64,000 bases of DNA from Bradyrhizobium guangzhouense (GTDB lineage: Bacteria; Pseudomonadota; Alphaproteobacteria; Rhizobiales; Xanthobacteraceae): contig NZ_CP030053.1 in the NCBI RefSeq assembly GCF_004114955.1, positions 1,302,001 to 1,366,000 of the forward strand, given 5' to 3'. Below the pieces are notes generated by a model. The model ran no database searches. It worked only from the letters and a program-made list of their open reading frames with translations, and had not been told where the DNA came from. A program made the position numbers and the translations under genes. This document shows positions 37,965 to 47,765 of the stretch, one piece after another (positions within the stretch are counted from its first letter, which is position 1; every line of letters begins with the position of its first letter).

Positions 37965-37987
37965 AGCGTCATGTTTTGACGCTTTTT
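37965..37987. promoter_or_regulatory. AGCGTCA-N5-TGACGCT inverted repeat: operator or terminator-like hairpin
   Basis: AGCGTCA (37965-37971) and TGACGCT (37977-37983) are perfect 7-bp arms around TGTTT, followed by TTTT on the plus strand. As DNA it is a plausible dyad for a regulator of the molybdenum hydroxylase operon, about 200 bases upstream of its start. As RNA it looks like a weak terminator, but no plus-strand gene ends there. Confidence 0.4.
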
Positions 37988-38166
37988 CGTCATGCGCGCC
38001 GTCGATCGCTGCAGACAATCGTGCGAACGCGCAAAATCATGCGATGACGAAACTCGTGCGATTGGGAAAACGGAGCGACGGCAGTAGACACGGACATGTT
38101 GGGGTGAGGCGTCTCTATCCGCGTACGATCCTCTCATTCTCGAGCAGTTCTACCCGCGGAGACATA

Positions 38167-38216
38167 CCCCTCATCCGGCGCTACGCGCCACCTTCTCCCA
38201 CAAGGGGAGAAGGAAG
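38167..38216. repeat. Half copy of palindromic repeat family B
   Basis: CCCCTCATCCGGCGCTACGCGCCACCTTCTCCCACAAGGGGAGAAGG. It is a single arm matching 336-390 and 33618-33670 on the opposite strand. Confidence 0.7.
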
Positions 38217-38370
38217 AGGAGTGAATGGCTATTTCGGAATAATAGCATTATGCGCCTGTTTTGCCCGACGGGTCAAGCCTTCAACAGGCGCCTCTAGCGT
38301 GACGAGGCGAAAAGGCGTTGATTTCCCGGCGCCCGTCTACTGTGCATGGGGTTGTTTTCGAGATTTGACT

Positions 38371-39795
38371 CTAGCTTTGCCGAAAGCCCATCCGGAACGC
38401 GCCCCAGTGCCTGCCGCGGATCATGATCGGGGACGACAGGTCCTTCATCAGCACGAACTGCCCGCCGCCCATGTCGCGGCGATAGGTTTGCAGCAGGAAC
38501 GGTTTCGTGTTGGCCGCGACCTTCTTGACCGCGCGATCGGTGAACAGGCGGCGGTTGCGGCAATTGGCGTTGTTCCAGACGGGGTCCTTGCCTTGCGGCA
38601 GGCGGTAGTTCGGATTGTGCGTCGGAAGGTAGCCGCCCTTGGCCCAGGCGACGCAGAACACGATGCGAGGGTCGGACTTCTGGATCGGGTCCTGGATCGC
38701 GGGCAGCACGCGATCGGTGAAGTCGACATAGGCGGTGGTGTACTGCTTGGGATCGGTGCCTGATATCTCCCGGTAGTGCTCGTCCATGAGCTGGTCGAGC
38801 GTGATCTCGCCGCGGCCGATCGCGGCCTCGAACTCGGCCGAGATCCGCTTGGCGGTGTCGACGACGACCCGGATCAGCGGCGCATCCGAGGTCTCGACGC
38901 CGCTGTCGGCGATCAGCGCGATCAGGTCCTCGGAGGTGTCGAGCAGCTTCGTCACCCGCTGGTCCGCGCTCTTGAGGTCGCGTGAGGACAGGTCGACGCC
39001 CTTGGCGAGCTCGTTGAGCTCGTTGATGACGGTGTCGCAATGGCCGAGATTGGAGGTCGCCGCGCGCGTGACGCTGTCGATCTCGGCCTCCACCGAGGCA
39101 AAGCCCTGCTGGACGCGCGAGATGATGCCGGAGATCGCTTGCGCGCCTTCGCCCGCGGTCTTGGCACGCTGCGAGGCGTCGCTGCTCTCGCCGATCAGAC
39201 CTTCGATCTGGCCGTCGAGATCGCGCACGGTGTCGGAGATCTGGTGCGTGGCCTGGCGCGTCGCCTCGGCGAGGTTCTTGACCTCGCTCGCGACCACGGC
39301 GAATCCGCGTCCCGCATTGCCGGCCCGCGCGGCCTCGATGGTCGCGTTGAGCGCGAGCAGATTGGTCTGCTTGGCGATCGCCTCGATCGAGCCGGAGACT
39401 TTTGCCACCTGCGCCAGCGCGGATCCGACGGCGCTGAGGCGCGCCTCGATCCGCTCGACGGCCGCGACGAGTTCGGAGATGTGGCTGACCGCGGTATCGA
39501 CCGCGCTGCGCGACTGCGCGATCTCGCCGACGGCGGCCGACGTGGTCGACTGCACCGCCTGCGAGGCATTGGCGATGTCGTGGTTGGCGGAGACCATGGT
39601 CTCTGCCGTCTTCTGCAAATGGTGGAACCGCTCCGACTGGTTGGCAACGCGGTGCGCGACCTCCTGGACGTTGCCGGCGATGTCGGCAAGCTCGACGCCG
39701 AGGCCGCCGATGCGGTCGGCGAGCTGGTCGATCAGCCGTTCGGCGAGCGTCCGGTTCGATCCGGTGTCGAGCACTGCAATCTGTGCAAGGGACAT
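38371..39795 (-). CDS. Soluble chemoreceptor-like protein with C-terminal sensor domain
   Basis: A 474-residue cytoplasmic protein without membrane helices. The MCP signalling tip lies in the N-terminal half ([38 protein letters not shown]), flanked by coiled coil. The C-terminal 160 residues hold a conserved domain: [36 protein letters not shown] and a final [11 protein letters not shown], which I take as a Cache/PAS-like sensor. This domain order is the reverse of ordinary receptors. The neighbour at 39914 is a paralogue with the same tail. It should couple to a CheA/CheW system elsewhere. Confidence 0.88.
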   Translation of the reverse strand: MSLAQIAVLDTGSNRTLAERLIDQLADRIGGLGVELADIAGNVQEVAHRVANQSERFHHLQKTAETMVSANHDIANASQAVQSTTSAAVGEIAQSRSAVDTAVSHISELVAAVERIEARLSAVGSALAQVAKVSGSIEAIAKQTNLLALNATIEAARAGNAGRGFAVVASEVKNLAEATRQATHQISDTVRDLDGQIEGLIGESSDASQRAKTAGEGAQAISGIISRVQQGFASVEAEIDSVTRAATSNLGHCDTVINELNELAKGVDLSSRDLKSADQRVTKLLDTSEDLIALIADSGVETSDAPLIRVVVDTAKRISAEFEAAIGRGEITLDQLMDEHYREISGTDPKQYTTAYVDFTDRVLPAIQDPIQKSDPRIVFCVAWAKGGYLPTHNPNYRLPQGKDPVWNNANCRNRRLFTDRAVKKVAANTKPFLLQTYRRDMGGGQFVLMKDLSSPIMIRGRHWGAFRMGFRQS

Positions 39796-39913
39796 GTTAC
39801 GGCTTTCTCCAATCGGAGCCGTTCGCCGGCCCTCCGCGGCATTCCCATTCCAGGTTCAAGCTTACAGGATGATTCGCGCGCCCCGTCTTGCCCGAGAGCG
39901 CACGAGAGGCGCC

Positions 39914-41662
39914 CTAGAGCTTGTAAGCGGTGCGAAATCCACCCCAGTGCCGGCCCTGCACGCGGATCGGGACGTCGATCTCGCGCATCATCACGGTGTT
40001 GCCGTTGCCCATGTCGCGCGCATAGCTCTGGATCAGGTACGAGCGCTGGTTGTGCGCGGCCGCCAACCCCGCCGGATCGTTGAAGATGCGGCGGTTGCGG
40101 CAATTGGCCGTGTTCCAGGCGACATCGCCCGGACGCTGCGGATGCGAATAGATCTTGTTGTGAACCGGCAGGAAGCCGTTGCGGTCGACCATGGCGCAGA
40201 ACGCCATGCGCGGTTCCTTGGCGAGAAAGGTTTCCTGGAACGGCGGCAGCGCGCGGTCGGCCCAGTCGAGATAGCGTGTCCGGTATTGCTGCGGATTGGT
40301 GCCTGATATCTCGGCGTAATCGGTATCGAAGAGGTCGTCCATCCTGACCTCGCCGCGGGCGACGGCCTGCTCGAAGATCTTTGTCAGCGCGTTGCCGGCC
40401 TCCATCGCGCGGGTGACGAACTCGGTGTTCTCCTCGTGGATCGACCAGAGCTTGTCTTCGATCTTTTCGCGCAAGCCCGCATTGGGGCTGACGAATTGCG
40501 TGCGGGCGCCGGCCTTGGATTGCTCGATCACGCGCAGGCGGCAGGCGCCGATATCTTCGAGGGTGCCGTCGACGATCGTCTGCGGCGCGAGCCGGCTTGC
40601 TTCCGCGCCGCCGATCAACACGCCGTCCATCGCGATTTCGTAGACCGGCAGCACGCCGCGCACGCTCTCGAATTTGAGATGGCACGGCAGCCGTTCGGTC
40701 TTGCGGCGATCGTCGTGCTCGCTCTGCTTGAGCAGCACCGCACAGCGCGATTTCAGCTTCTGTGCAAAGGTCGTCACGGCCTTGCCGGCGCTGGCGACGT
40801 TTTCGCCATGGGTCTCGGCCGCCTTGGTCGCCGCGTCGATCTCGGCCGCGCTCTCGCCGACCGCAATGATGAATTGCGATGCGCTGCTCGCGTTGCCGGA
40901 GACCTCGCTGGTGGTGGCGTTCTGCTCGGCCACCGCGCCGTTGACGGTGTCGAACACCGGGCGGATCGCCTCGATCGCCTGCGAGATCCGGTGCACCGCA
41001 TCCGCGGAACCGGCGGCATCGCGCTGGAGCGCGTCGATCTTCTTGGAGATCTCTTCCGTCGCGCTCTGGGTCTGCACCGCCAGCGCCTTCACTTCGGTGG
41101 CGACGACCGCGAAACCCTTGCCGGCGGCGCCGGCGCGCGCGGCTTCGATCGTGGAGTTGAGTGCGAGCAGCGTGGTCTGCCGCGCGATCTGGGCGATCAG
41201 GTTGACGACGTTGCCGATCGCAGCGGAGGATTCGCGCAGGCGGTCGACGTTTTCGCGCGCTTCCTGCGCCGCGGCGCTGGCCTGATCGGCGAGCTTGCCG
41301 GCCTCGCGGACCTGCGCGCCGATCCCCTGCGCCGATTGGGTGAACTTGTCGGCGGCATGGGCAAAGCCCGAAGCGTTGGACTGCGCGGCATTGGTCCGCC
41401 CGGTCAGCGCGTCGGTGCGCTGGCGGATATCGGCGAGCGTGGCCGCGGTCGCCTCGGCCCCGCCTGCCACCGAATTGGCGGCACGCTCGAGTTGGCGGAT
41501 CATCGCGCCGAGCTCGAGTTCCAGCAGTTCCAGGATCTCCCGGGCCGAATCGACCTCGACCGCCGGAGCGGGCGCGGACTGGGCCGCCGGCTGCACCGCT
41601 TGCGGAGCTGCCATCGGCGTGGCCGGGTCCGGCACGCGCTTCCGGAAAAATGCGAACGCCAT
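39914..41662 (-). CDS. Soluble chemoreceptor-like protein with PilZ-like and C-terminal sensor domains
   Basis: A 582-residue cytoplasmic protein. A Pro/Ala-rich N-terminus leads into an MCP signalling domain (about 40-300; [20 protein letters not shown] at about 160). A PilZ-like segment follows (about 317-395), opening with DRRKTER, the RxxxR c-di-GMP contact; the usual DxSxxG is replaced by [11 protein letters not shown]. The C-terminal domain (410-582) matches the neighbour at 38371, with [22 protein letters not shown] and GRHWGGFR. No membrane helix is seen. The start at 41662 ([10 protein letters not shown]) gives a sensible N-terminus. It likely ties chemotaxis or a related pathway to c-di-GMP. 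Confidence 0.87.
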   Translation of the reverse strand: MAFAFFRKRVPDPATPMAAPQAVQPAAQSAPAPAVEVDSAREILELLELELGAMIRQLERAANSVAGGAEATAATLADIRQRTDALTGRTNAAQSNASGFAHAADKFTQSAQGIGAQVREAGKLADQASAAAQEARENVDRLRESSAAIGNVVNLIAQIARQTTLLALNSTIEAARAGAAGKGFAVVATEVKALAVQTQSATEEISKKIDALQRDAAGSADAVHRISQAIEAIRPVFDTVNGAVAEQNATTSEVSGNASSASQFIIAVGESAAEIDAATKAAETHGENVASAGKAVTTFAQKLKSRCAVLLKQSEHDDRRKTERLPCHLKFESVRGVLPVYEIAMDGVLIGGAEASRLAPQTIVDGTLEDIGACRLRVIEQSKAGARTQFVSPNAGLREKIEDKLWSIHEENTEFVTRAMEAGNALTKIFEQAVARGEVRMDDLFDTDYAEISGTNPQQYRTRYLDWADRALPPFQETFLAKEPRMAFCAMVDRNGFLPVHNKIYSHPQRPGDVAWNTANCRNRRIFNDPAGLAAAHNQRSYLIQSYARDMGNGNTVMMREIDVPIRVQGRHWGGFRTAYKL

Positions 41663-41871
41663 GGGGTCTACTCTTGTGGGAAGATGGGCGGACGCTATTT
41701 TCGCTGGTCGGAATGAAATCAGGGTTAACGGTGCCTGACTTCTGGGCACAGGCCTCTACGATCTTACCTTAAAGTATGAGAAGCTCTTTCATTCCGGTGG
41801 GTTGGCGGCCTATAAGGCCGCGCTTCCCCACGCTCACCTTTGACGCACGATTCCCCAGAAGAAGATCACGC

Positions 41872-42618
41872 ATGGCCGGACATTCCCAATTCAAGAACAT
41901 CATGCACCGCAAGGGGCGGCAGGATGCCCAGAAGTCGAAGCTGTTCGGCAAGCTGGCGCGGGAAATCACCGTCGCCGCCAAGCTCGGCACGCCCGACCCC
42001 GCCATGAACCCCCGCCTGCGCGCTGCCGTGATCGCGGCGCGGCAGGAGAACATGCCGAAGGACAATATCGAGCGCGCCATCAAGAAGGCGCTCGGCAGCG
42101 ATGGCGAGAACTATGACGAGATCCGCTACGAGGGCTACGGCCCCGGCGGGGTCGCCGTCATCGTCGAGGCCCTGACCGACAACCGCAACCGCGCCGCCTC
42201 CGACATCCGCTCGTTCTTCACCAAATCCGGCGGCAATCTCGGCGAAACCGGCTCGGTGTCCTTCATGTTCGATCGCACCGGCATCATCGAATACGACCGC
42301 GGCGTTGCCGATGACGATTCGGTGCTCGATGCCGCGATCGAGGCCGGCGCCGACGATGTGGTCTCCGGCGAAGGCGGCCACGAAATCTACGCCTCGACCG
42401 AAAGCTATCGCGACGTCGCCAAGGCGCTGGAAGCCAAGTTCGGCGAGCCGCGCAAGGCCGCGCTGATCTGGAAACCACAGAACACGGTCGCGGTCGACGA
42501 CGAGACCGGCGAGAAGCTCTTGAAGCTGATGGACCTGCTCAACGAGCACGACGACGTCCAGCAAGTGTACGCCAATTTCGAGATATCGGACGCGCTGGTC
42601 GCGAAGATGGGCGGGTAG
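41872..42618 (+). CDS. YebC/PmpR family protein
   Basis: A 248-residue conserved cytosolic protein. [20 protein letters not shown] is the family N-terminus, with [16 protein letters not shown] and [17 protein letters not shown] further on. Relatives are called transcription regulators, and recent work links YebC proteins to ribosome function at proline-rich stretches. The start at 41872 is set by the family N-terminus. It precedes ruvCAB, a widely conserved order. Confidence 0.94.
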   Translation: MAGHSQFKNIMHRKGRQDAQKSKLFGKLAREITVAAKLGTPDPAMNPRLRAAVIAARQENMPKDNIERAIKKALGSDGENYDEIRYEGYGPGGVAVIVEALTDNRNRAASDIRSFFTKSGGNLGETGSVSFMFDRTGIIEYDRGVADDDSVLDAAIEAGADDVVSGEGGHEIYASTESYRDVAKALEAKFGEPRKAALIWKPQNTVAVDDETGEKLLKLMDLLNEHDDVQQVYANFEISDALVAKMGG

Positions 42619-42697
42619 GGGCGCTGGGCGCCTTTCCCCAGGGGACTTCTGTTCTGTTTCTGTTTCGCTATCATGGGCCAACCGCTATCACTGGCCC

Positions 42698-43225
42698 ATG
42701 ACCGCGCTCCCGATTCGCCAACCCGTCCGCATCATCGGCATCGACCCCGGCCTGCGCCGCACCGGCTGGGGCGTGATCGAGGCCGAAGGCAACCGCTTGA
42801 TCTATGTCGCCTGCGGTTCGGTGGAACCGCCGGACAATTTGCCGCTGTCGAGCCGGCTATTGGCGATCCACGAGGGGCTCGCGGCCATTCTCTCCAGCCA
42901 CCAGCCGATGGAAGCTGCGGTCGAGCAGACCTTTGTGAACAAGGACGGCGTTGCGACGCTGAAACTCGGCCAGGCCCGGGGCGTCGCCATGCTGGCGCCC
43001 GCAATGTTCGGCATTTCCGTCGCCGAATACGCGCCGAACCAGGTGAAGAAGACGGTGGTCGGCGCCGGCCATGCCGACAAACAGCAAGTCGCGATGATGC
43101 TGAAGATCCTGTTGCCCAAGGCCGAGCCGCCGTCAGCGGACGCCGCCGATGCGCTCGCCATCGCCATCACACACGCCCATCACCGCCAGAGCACGGCGCT
43201 GCGGCTGAAGGTGGCGGGACTATGA
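42698..43225 (+). CDS. ruvC: Holliday junction resolvase RuvC
   Basis: A 175-residue endonuclease that cuts Holliday junctions made by RuvAB. Catalytic acidic residues are in [24 protein letters not shown] and [16 protein letters not shown]. The stop overlaps the ruvA start (ATGA). The enzyme acts with RuvA and RuvB encoded next. Confidence 0.95.
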   Translation: MTALPIRQPVRIIGIDPGLRRTGWGVIEAEGNRLIYVACGSVEPPDNLPLSSRLLAIHEGLAAILSSHQPMEAAVEQTFVNKDGVATLKLGQARGVAMLAPAMFGISVAEYAPNQVKKTVVGAGHADKQQVAMMLKILLPKAEPPSADAADALAIAITHAHHRQSTALRLKVAGL

Positions 43226-43839
43226 TCGGCAAGCTCAAGGGCCTGATCGATTCCTACGGCGAGGATTTTGTCATCCTCGACGTCGGCGGCGTCGGCTATC
43301 AGGTGCATTGCTCGTCTCGCACTCTGCAGCATTTGCCGTCGCCGGGCGAAGCGGCCGTGTTGTCGATCGAGACCTATGTCCGCGAGGACCAGATCAAGCT
43401 GTTCGGCTTCCGCACCGACCAGGAGCGCGAATGGTTTCGCCTGCTGCAGACCGTGCAGGGCGTCGGCGCCAAGGTCGCGCTCGCGGTGCTTGGCACGCTG
43501 GCGCCGGCCGATCTCGCCAACGCCATTGCGCTGCGCGACAAGGCCGCGGTGGCGCGCACGCCCGGCGTCGGGCCCAAGGTCGCCGAGCGCATCGTCACCG
43601 AATTGAAGGACAAGGCGCCGGCCTTCGCCAATGTCGATCCGGCCATCGTGCATCTCGCCGGCGCCGTCGACGACCAGCGCGCGCCGCGCCCCGTTGCGGA
43701 CGCGATCTCCGCGCTGGTCAATCTCGGTTACGGCCAGCCGCAGGCAGCCGCGGCGATCGCATCGGCATCGCGCAGCGCGGGCGAGAACGCCGAAACGGCG
43801 CAGCTCATTCGCCTCGGTCTGAAGGAGCTCTCGAAGTGA
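43222..43839 (+). CDS. ruvA: Holliday junction branch migration protein RuvA
   Basis: A 205-residue DNA-binding subunit that grips the junction and recruits Ruv[21 protein letters not shown] is the OB-fold N-terminus, with the helix-hairpin-helix segments [13 protein letters not shown] and [13 protein letters not shown]. The flexible C-terminal domain ([14 protein letters not shown]) contacts RuvB. The real start is 43222; a longer open frame through ruvC is spurious. Confidence 0.95.
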   Translation: MIGKLKGLIDSYGEDFVILDVGGVGYQVHCSSRTLQHLPSPGEAAVLSIETYVREDQIKLFGFRTDQEREWFRLLQTVQGVGAKVALAVLGTLAPADLANAIALRDKAAVARTPGVGPKVAERIVTELKDKAPAFANVDPAIVHLAGAVDDQRAPRPVADAISALVNLGYGQPQAAAAIASASRSAGENAETAQLIRLGLKELSK

Positions 43840-44894
43840 GCGATCCCAAGGCCAACCGCATGGTTTCGCCCGAGCGCCGCAGCGACGATGTCGGCGACAC
43901 TGCGCTGCGTCCGCAATCGCTGTCCGACTTCGTCGGCCAGCAGCAGGCGCGCAAGAACCTCTCGATTTTCATCGAGGCGGCGCGCAAGCGCGGCGAGGCG
44001 CTGGATCACGTGCTGTTCGTTGGTCCGCCCGGTCTCGGCAAGACCACGCTGGCGCAGATCGTGGCGAAAGAACTCGGCGTCGGCTTTCGCGCAACGTCGG
44101 GTCCTGTCATCGCCAAGGCCGGCGATCTCGCCGCATTGCTGACCAATCTCGAAGAGCGCGACGTGCTCTTCATCGACGAGATCCATCGCCTCAGCCCTGC
44201 GGTGGAAGAGGTGCTCTATCCAGCGATGGAGGACTTTCAGCTCGACCTCATCATCGGCGAGGGACCAGCGGCGCGTTCGGTGAAGATCGAGCTGTCGAAA
44301 TTCACTCTCGTCGGCGCCACCACGCGCGCCGGCCTGCTCACCAATCCCTTGCGCGATCGCTTCGGCATTCCGATCCGCCTCAACTTCTACACGATCGAAG
44401 AGCTGGAGAGCATCGTCACCCGCGGCGCGCGCGTGCTCAATGTCGGCATGAGCGCTGATGGCGCCAACGAGATCGCGCGCCGCGCTCGCGGCACGCCGCG
44501 CATTGCCGGCCGCCTGTTGCGCCGCGTGCGCGATTTCGCCTCCGCCGCCAACGCCGACAAGATCGACCGCAAGATCGCCGACCATGCGCTCAGTGCGCTC
44601 GAGGTCGACGCTGCCGGCCTCGATGCCATGGACCGTCGTTACCTCACGACCATCGCGACGAATTATGGTGGCGGCCCGGTCGGTGTCGAGACGATGGCGG
44701 CCGCATTGTCTGAGCCGCGCGATGCGATCGAGGACATCATCGAGCCGTATCTGATCCAGTGCGGCTATTTGCAGCGCACCCCGCGCGGCCGGCTGCTCAC
44801 CTCACACGCCTTTCGCCACCTGGGCATCGCCGAGCCATCGCGCGATGCTGCGGCCCAGTTTGGCCTGTTCGGCACGGACGAGAGCGACGAGTAA
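43836..44894 (+). CDS. ruvB: Holliday junction branch migration helicase RuvB
   Basis: A 352-residue AAA+ motor that drives branch migration. Walker A is [13 protein letters not shown], Walker [10 protein letters not shown], sensor [18 protein letters not shown], and the winged-helix end contains [15 protein letters not shown] place the start at GTG 43836, overlapping the ruvA stop (GTGA), which gives [15 protein letters not shown]. An alternative start is the ATG at 43860. Confidence 0.94.
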   Translation: MSDPKANRMVSPERRSDDVGDTALRPQSLSDFVGQQQARKNLSIFIEAARKRGEALDHVLFVGPPGLGKTTLAQIVAKELGVGFRATSGPVIAKAGDLAALLTNLEERDVLFIDEIHRLSPAVEEVLYPAMEDFQLDLIIGEGPAARSVKIELSKFTLVGATTRAGLLTNPLRDRFGIPIRLNFYTIEELESIVTRGARVLNVGMSADGANEIARRARGTPRIAGRLLRRVRDFASAANADKIDRKIADHALSALEVDAAGLDAMDRRYLTTIATNYGGGPVGVETMAAALSEPRDAIEDIIEPYLIQCGYLQRTPRGRLLTSHAFRHLGIAEPSRDAAAQFGLFGTDESDE

Positions 44895-45024
44895 TTTGCG
44901 CTGACGCGCTTTGCTCTGGTCGTCATGAACTTTCGGTAATCTCTGTGCAGATGATCTGCACAAGCGCACCCCAATTTCGCTCTATTCAAGCCGCATCACG
45001 AAAGCGCATCAGCAGCAGGCTTGC

Positions 45025-45948
45025 ATGATCTCTCGGCGTCATCTCATCCGTTCCGTCGGAGGCCTTTCGGCACTCGGCATCTCGACGGCCGCCTACGGCG
45101 TCGGCGTCGAGCCGGAGCTGCGGCCGCGCATCACCCGCTATCGTCCGGCCCCGCGACAATGGCCTGCGGACTTGCCGCTCAAGATCGCCGTGATCGCCGA
45201 CATCCACGCCTGCGATCCCTGGATGTCGCTGGAGCGGATCGAGGCCATTGTCGACCAGGCCAACGCACTCAAGCCCGATCTCATCGCTCTGCTCGGCGAC
45301 TACGTCGCCGGCCACCACCACGTCACGCGCATCATCCCGGCCGCTGAGTGGGCGAGGGTGCTGGCTGGCCTGAAGGCGCCGCTCGGTGTCCATGCCGTCA
45401 TGGGCAACCATGACTATTGGGACGACAAGGTCGTGCAGCGCGCCGGGCACGGGCCGACGGTCGCCCATCGGGCGCTGGAGTCGGCCGGCATTCCCGTTTA
45501 CGAGAACGATGTTGCGCGTCTCACCAAGGATGGCCGCTCGTTCTGGCTTGCGGGCCTCGGCGATCAGCTCGCTTATGTTGCTGGCCCGCGCTATGGCCAT
45601 GCGAGGAGTTTCGGAGCCGACGATCTCAATGCGACGCTGGCAAAGATCACCGACGACGCGCCGATCATTCTTCTCGCGCATGAGCCCTATATCGCGACGC
45701 GCGTACCCGCACGCGTTGCGCTGCAGCTGTCCGGTCACACCCATGGCGGACAGGTCCGCTTGCTCGGTTGGTCCCCGGCGCTTCCGCGGCAGCATGGCGT
45801 TCCGCTCGTCTATGGCCATCTGCGGCTGAAATGCGACGTCGTCATCTCCGGCGGCCTGGGTTGCAGCATCATCCCGGTCCGCGTCGGCGTGCCGCCGGAG
45901 ATCGTCGAGGTGACGCTGGGGCGGGCGCCGGCGGCAACCGTGTCCTAG
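45025..45948 (+). CDS. Tat-exported calcineurin-like metallophosphoesterase
   Basis: A 307-residue binuclear-metal phosphoesterase. The N-terminus SRRHLIRSVGGLSALGIS resembles a Tat signal. Metal motifs are in order: AVIADIHACDPW, LLGDYVAG, VMGNHDYWDD, LLAHEP and LSGHTHGGQ. This type includes YkuE/YaeI-like enzymes acting on lipid or nucleotide phosphates outside the cytoplasm. It lies between ruvB and ybgC, which are usually adjacent. Confidence 0.88.
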   Translation: MISRRHLIRSVGGLSALGISTAAYGVGVEPELRPRITRYRPAPRQWPADLPLKIAVIADIHACDPWMSLERIEAIVDQANALKPDLIALLGDYVAGHHHVTRIIPAAEWARVLAGLKAPLGVHAVMGNHDYWDDKVVQRAGHGPTVAHRALESAGIPVYENDVARLTKDGRSFWLAGLGDQLAYVAGPRYGHARSFGADDLNATLAKITDDAPIILLAHEPYIATRVPARVALQLSGHTHGGQVRLLGWSPALPRQHGVPLVYGHLRLKCDVVISGGLGCSIIPVRVGVPPEIVEVTLGRAPAATVS

Positions 45949-46016
45949 CCGCGCTTGCGCCGCCGGCCGTTTTTGCGCAAAACGGAGCCGTAGCGACAAG
46001 CGAAGAGGCTCGCGAC

Positions 46017-46466
46017 GTGACAGCTCATCTCGACGGCGAGATCCGCGACGGCCGCCACCACATGCAGGTCCGCGTCTATTACGAGGACACGGATTTCTCC
46101 GGCATCGTCTATCACGCCAATTATCTGCGCTACATGGAGCGCGGGCGCACAAATCATTTGCGGCTGATGGGCGCCGAGCAGCAGGCGCTGTTCGACCAGC
46201 CCGAGGTGGAAGGCGCCGGCTTCGCCTTCGTCGTGCGCTCGATGCATCTCGATTTCCTCAAGCCCGCCCGGATGGACGATGTGCTCGATGTCGTGACCTG
46301 GCCGGTCGCGGTGAAGGGGGCATCGATCATGCTGGCGCAGGAGGTGCGACGTGGTGAGGACGTGCTGGTCAAGGCGGAGGTGCGTGTCGCCTTCATCAGC
46401 GGCGGCCGCGCGCAGCCGATCCCGAAATCGATCCGCACGCTGATGAAGGCCGATCTGATTTCGTGA
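46017..46466 (+). CDS. ybgC: YbgC-type acyl-CoA thioesterase (hotdog fold)
   Basis: A 149-residue hotdog thioesterase that is normally tied to the Tol-Pal system and hydrolyses acyl-CoA or acyl-ACP. VYYEDTDFSGIVYHANYLRYMERGRTNHL contains the active-site Asp and the helix of the family. I set the start at GTG 46017 (MTAHLDGEIRDG), since the longer frame overlaps the upstream gene. tolQRAB-pal does not follow; the next gene is a SnoaL/NTF2-fold protein. Confidence 0.9.
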   Translation: MTAHLDGEIRDGRHHMQVRVYYEDTDFSGIVYHANYLRYMERGRTNHLRLMGAEQQALFDQPEVEGAGFAFVVRSMHLDFLKPARMDDVLDVVTWPVAVKGASIMLAQEVRRGEDVLVKAEVRVAFISGGRAQPIPKSIRTLMKADLIS

Positions 46467-46544
46467 TCGGGCGATAGGGGATCGCCTCTCGACTCCATCG
46501 CGTGCAGGGATAGATTGCGGCCTCAATCAACCGATGAGGCCCCC

Positions 46545-47012
46545 ATGTCGCGCCCGCCGCTTCCGCCCTTTACCCGCGAGACCGCCGCGCAAAAGGCGCG
46601 CATGGCCGAGGATGCCTGGAATTCGCGCGATCCGGTGCGCGTCTCGCTCGCCTATACCGAGGACAGCCGCTGGCGCAATCGCTCTGAGGTGTTCCAGGGT
46701 CGCGAGGCCATCGTCGCCTTCCTCACCCGCAAATGGGAGAAGGAGCAGGACTATCGCCTGATCAAGGATCTCTGGGCCTTCGACGAGAACCGCATCGCGG
46801 TGCGCTTCCAGTACGAATGGCGCGACGCCAGCGGCCAGTGGTATCGCTCCTACGGCAACGAGCAGTGGGAGTTCGACGAGCACGGCCTGATGCGGCGGCG
46901 AGAGGCCTCGATCAACGACATCGCGATTGCGGAGAAGGATCGCCGGTTTCACTGGGCCGCGCCAGGGCCGCGGCCGGCGGATGTGCCGGGGCTGGGGACG
47001 GACCCGTTCTGA
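46545..47012 (+). CDS. Nuclear transport factor 2 family protein (DUF1348-like)
   Basis: A 155-residue protein of the NTF2/SnoaL fold, resembling the DUF1348 group. It is rich in Trp/Arg/Glu: [40 protein letters not shown] and [23 protein letters not shown]. The fold forms a small cone-shaped pocket used by diverse enzymes. The function is unknown. The start at 46545 is preceded by GATGAGG. It converges on the glutamine-amidotransferase gene. Confidence 0.85.
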   Translation: MSRPPLPPFTRETAAQKARMAEDAWNSRDPVRVSLAYTEDSRWRNRSEVFQGREAIVAFLTRKWEKEQDYRLIKDLWAFDENRIAVRFQYEWRDASGQWYRSYGNEQWEFDEHGLMRRREASINDIAIAEKDRRFHWAAPGPRPADVPGLGTDPF

Positions 47013-47033
47013 ATTGCATTGCGAGCTTCGTAG

Positions 47034-47741
47034 CTAGGTGCGCCTCGCCAGAAACCTCGCAATCGCCCCACCTAGCTTGGCGCTATCCATCGGCTCCGCC
47101 AGCGACGCTCTTGCCGTCGCAACAACATCCTCCGGCGCCTTGCCGTCGCGCAGGTCGCAGCAGACTTGTGCAAACTCCGCGTCGAACTCCGGATGTGGCT
47201 GCACAGTCAGTGTCGCGCCGTTGGCGTAGAGCAGGCCGGCATGCGGGGTGAATTCCGACGAGAGAATCGTCAGCGCGTCGTCAGGCGCTTCGATCACCTG
47301 GTCTTGATGCGAGCATGCAATCGCGACCGCTTCGCCCTCGACGACGCCATTCTCCGGCAGCACCTGATAAACGTGCCGGCCGATGCCCCAGCCCTTGTCC
47401 GACTTTCGCACGGTGCCACCGAGCGCCTGCGCGATCAGCTGATGGCCGAAGCAGACACCCACCATCGGTGTCCTGTTGGCATAGGCGGTGCGCACGAAAT
47501 CTTCCAGCGGCGCGATCCAGTCGAGCCCGTCATAGACGCCGGCAGCAGCCCCCGTGATCAGAACGGCTTCGAGCTTGCGCGGGTCGGGTAGCGCATCGCC
47601 ATTCGGGATGCTGACGACGTCAACGGTGGCCGTCGGATCCTCGGCGCGGACCATGCGCGCGAACATGTCCGGAAAGGAGCCGTGCTGCTCGCGATATTTT
47701 GGCGGGACCTGCCCGGTTTCGATAATGGTGATGCGTGCCAT
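47034..47741 (-). CDS. Class I glutamine amidotransferase-like protein
   Basis: A 235-residue stand-alone GATase1 protein. The catalytic triad is visible: Cys in GVCFGHQLIAQALGG, and His and Glu in TVQPHPEFD. Relatives include GMP-synthase-like amidotransferases and gamma-glutamyl hydrolases of PuuD type. No synthetase partner is adjacent. It follows the LysR gene on the same strand by 24 bases, so it may share that transcript and belong to the nitrogen-catabolic region. Confidence 0.88.
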   Translation of the reverse strand: MARITIIETGQVPPKYREQHGSFPDMFARMVRAEDPTATVDVVSIPNGDALPDPRKLEAVLITGAAAGVYDGLDWIAPLEDFVRTAYANRTPMVGVCFGHQLIAQALGGTVRKSDKGWGIGRHVYQVLPENGVVEGEAVAIACSHQDQVIEAPDDALTILSSEFTPHAGLLYANGATLTVQPHPEFDAEFAQVCCDLRDGKAPEDVVATARASLAEPMDSAKLGGAIARFLARRT

Positions 47742-47765
47742 GTGCCCCTCGGGTCAAAGGTGAGC

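Larger units (their letters stand above)
37774..38370. other. Gene-free interval upstream of the molybdenum hydroxylase operon
   Basis: About 600 bases without a convincing gene. It holds the likely promoter region of the 2Fe-2S-first operon, a 7-bp inverted repeat at 37965-37983 and a repeat at 38167-38216. Base composition from 37850 to 38060 is less GC-rich than the surroundings. Confidence 0.6.

Noticed and set aside
42673..43221. Long N-terminal extension of RuvA through ruvC
   Set aside because: RuvC fills this stretch in another frame with catalytic motifs, and RuvA has its normal N-terminus at 43222.
47034..47741. GMP synthase or carbamoyl-phosphate synthase small subunit
   Set aside because: The GATase triad is present, but no ATP-binding synthetase domain or neighbour is seen, so a specific biosynthetic name is unjustified.
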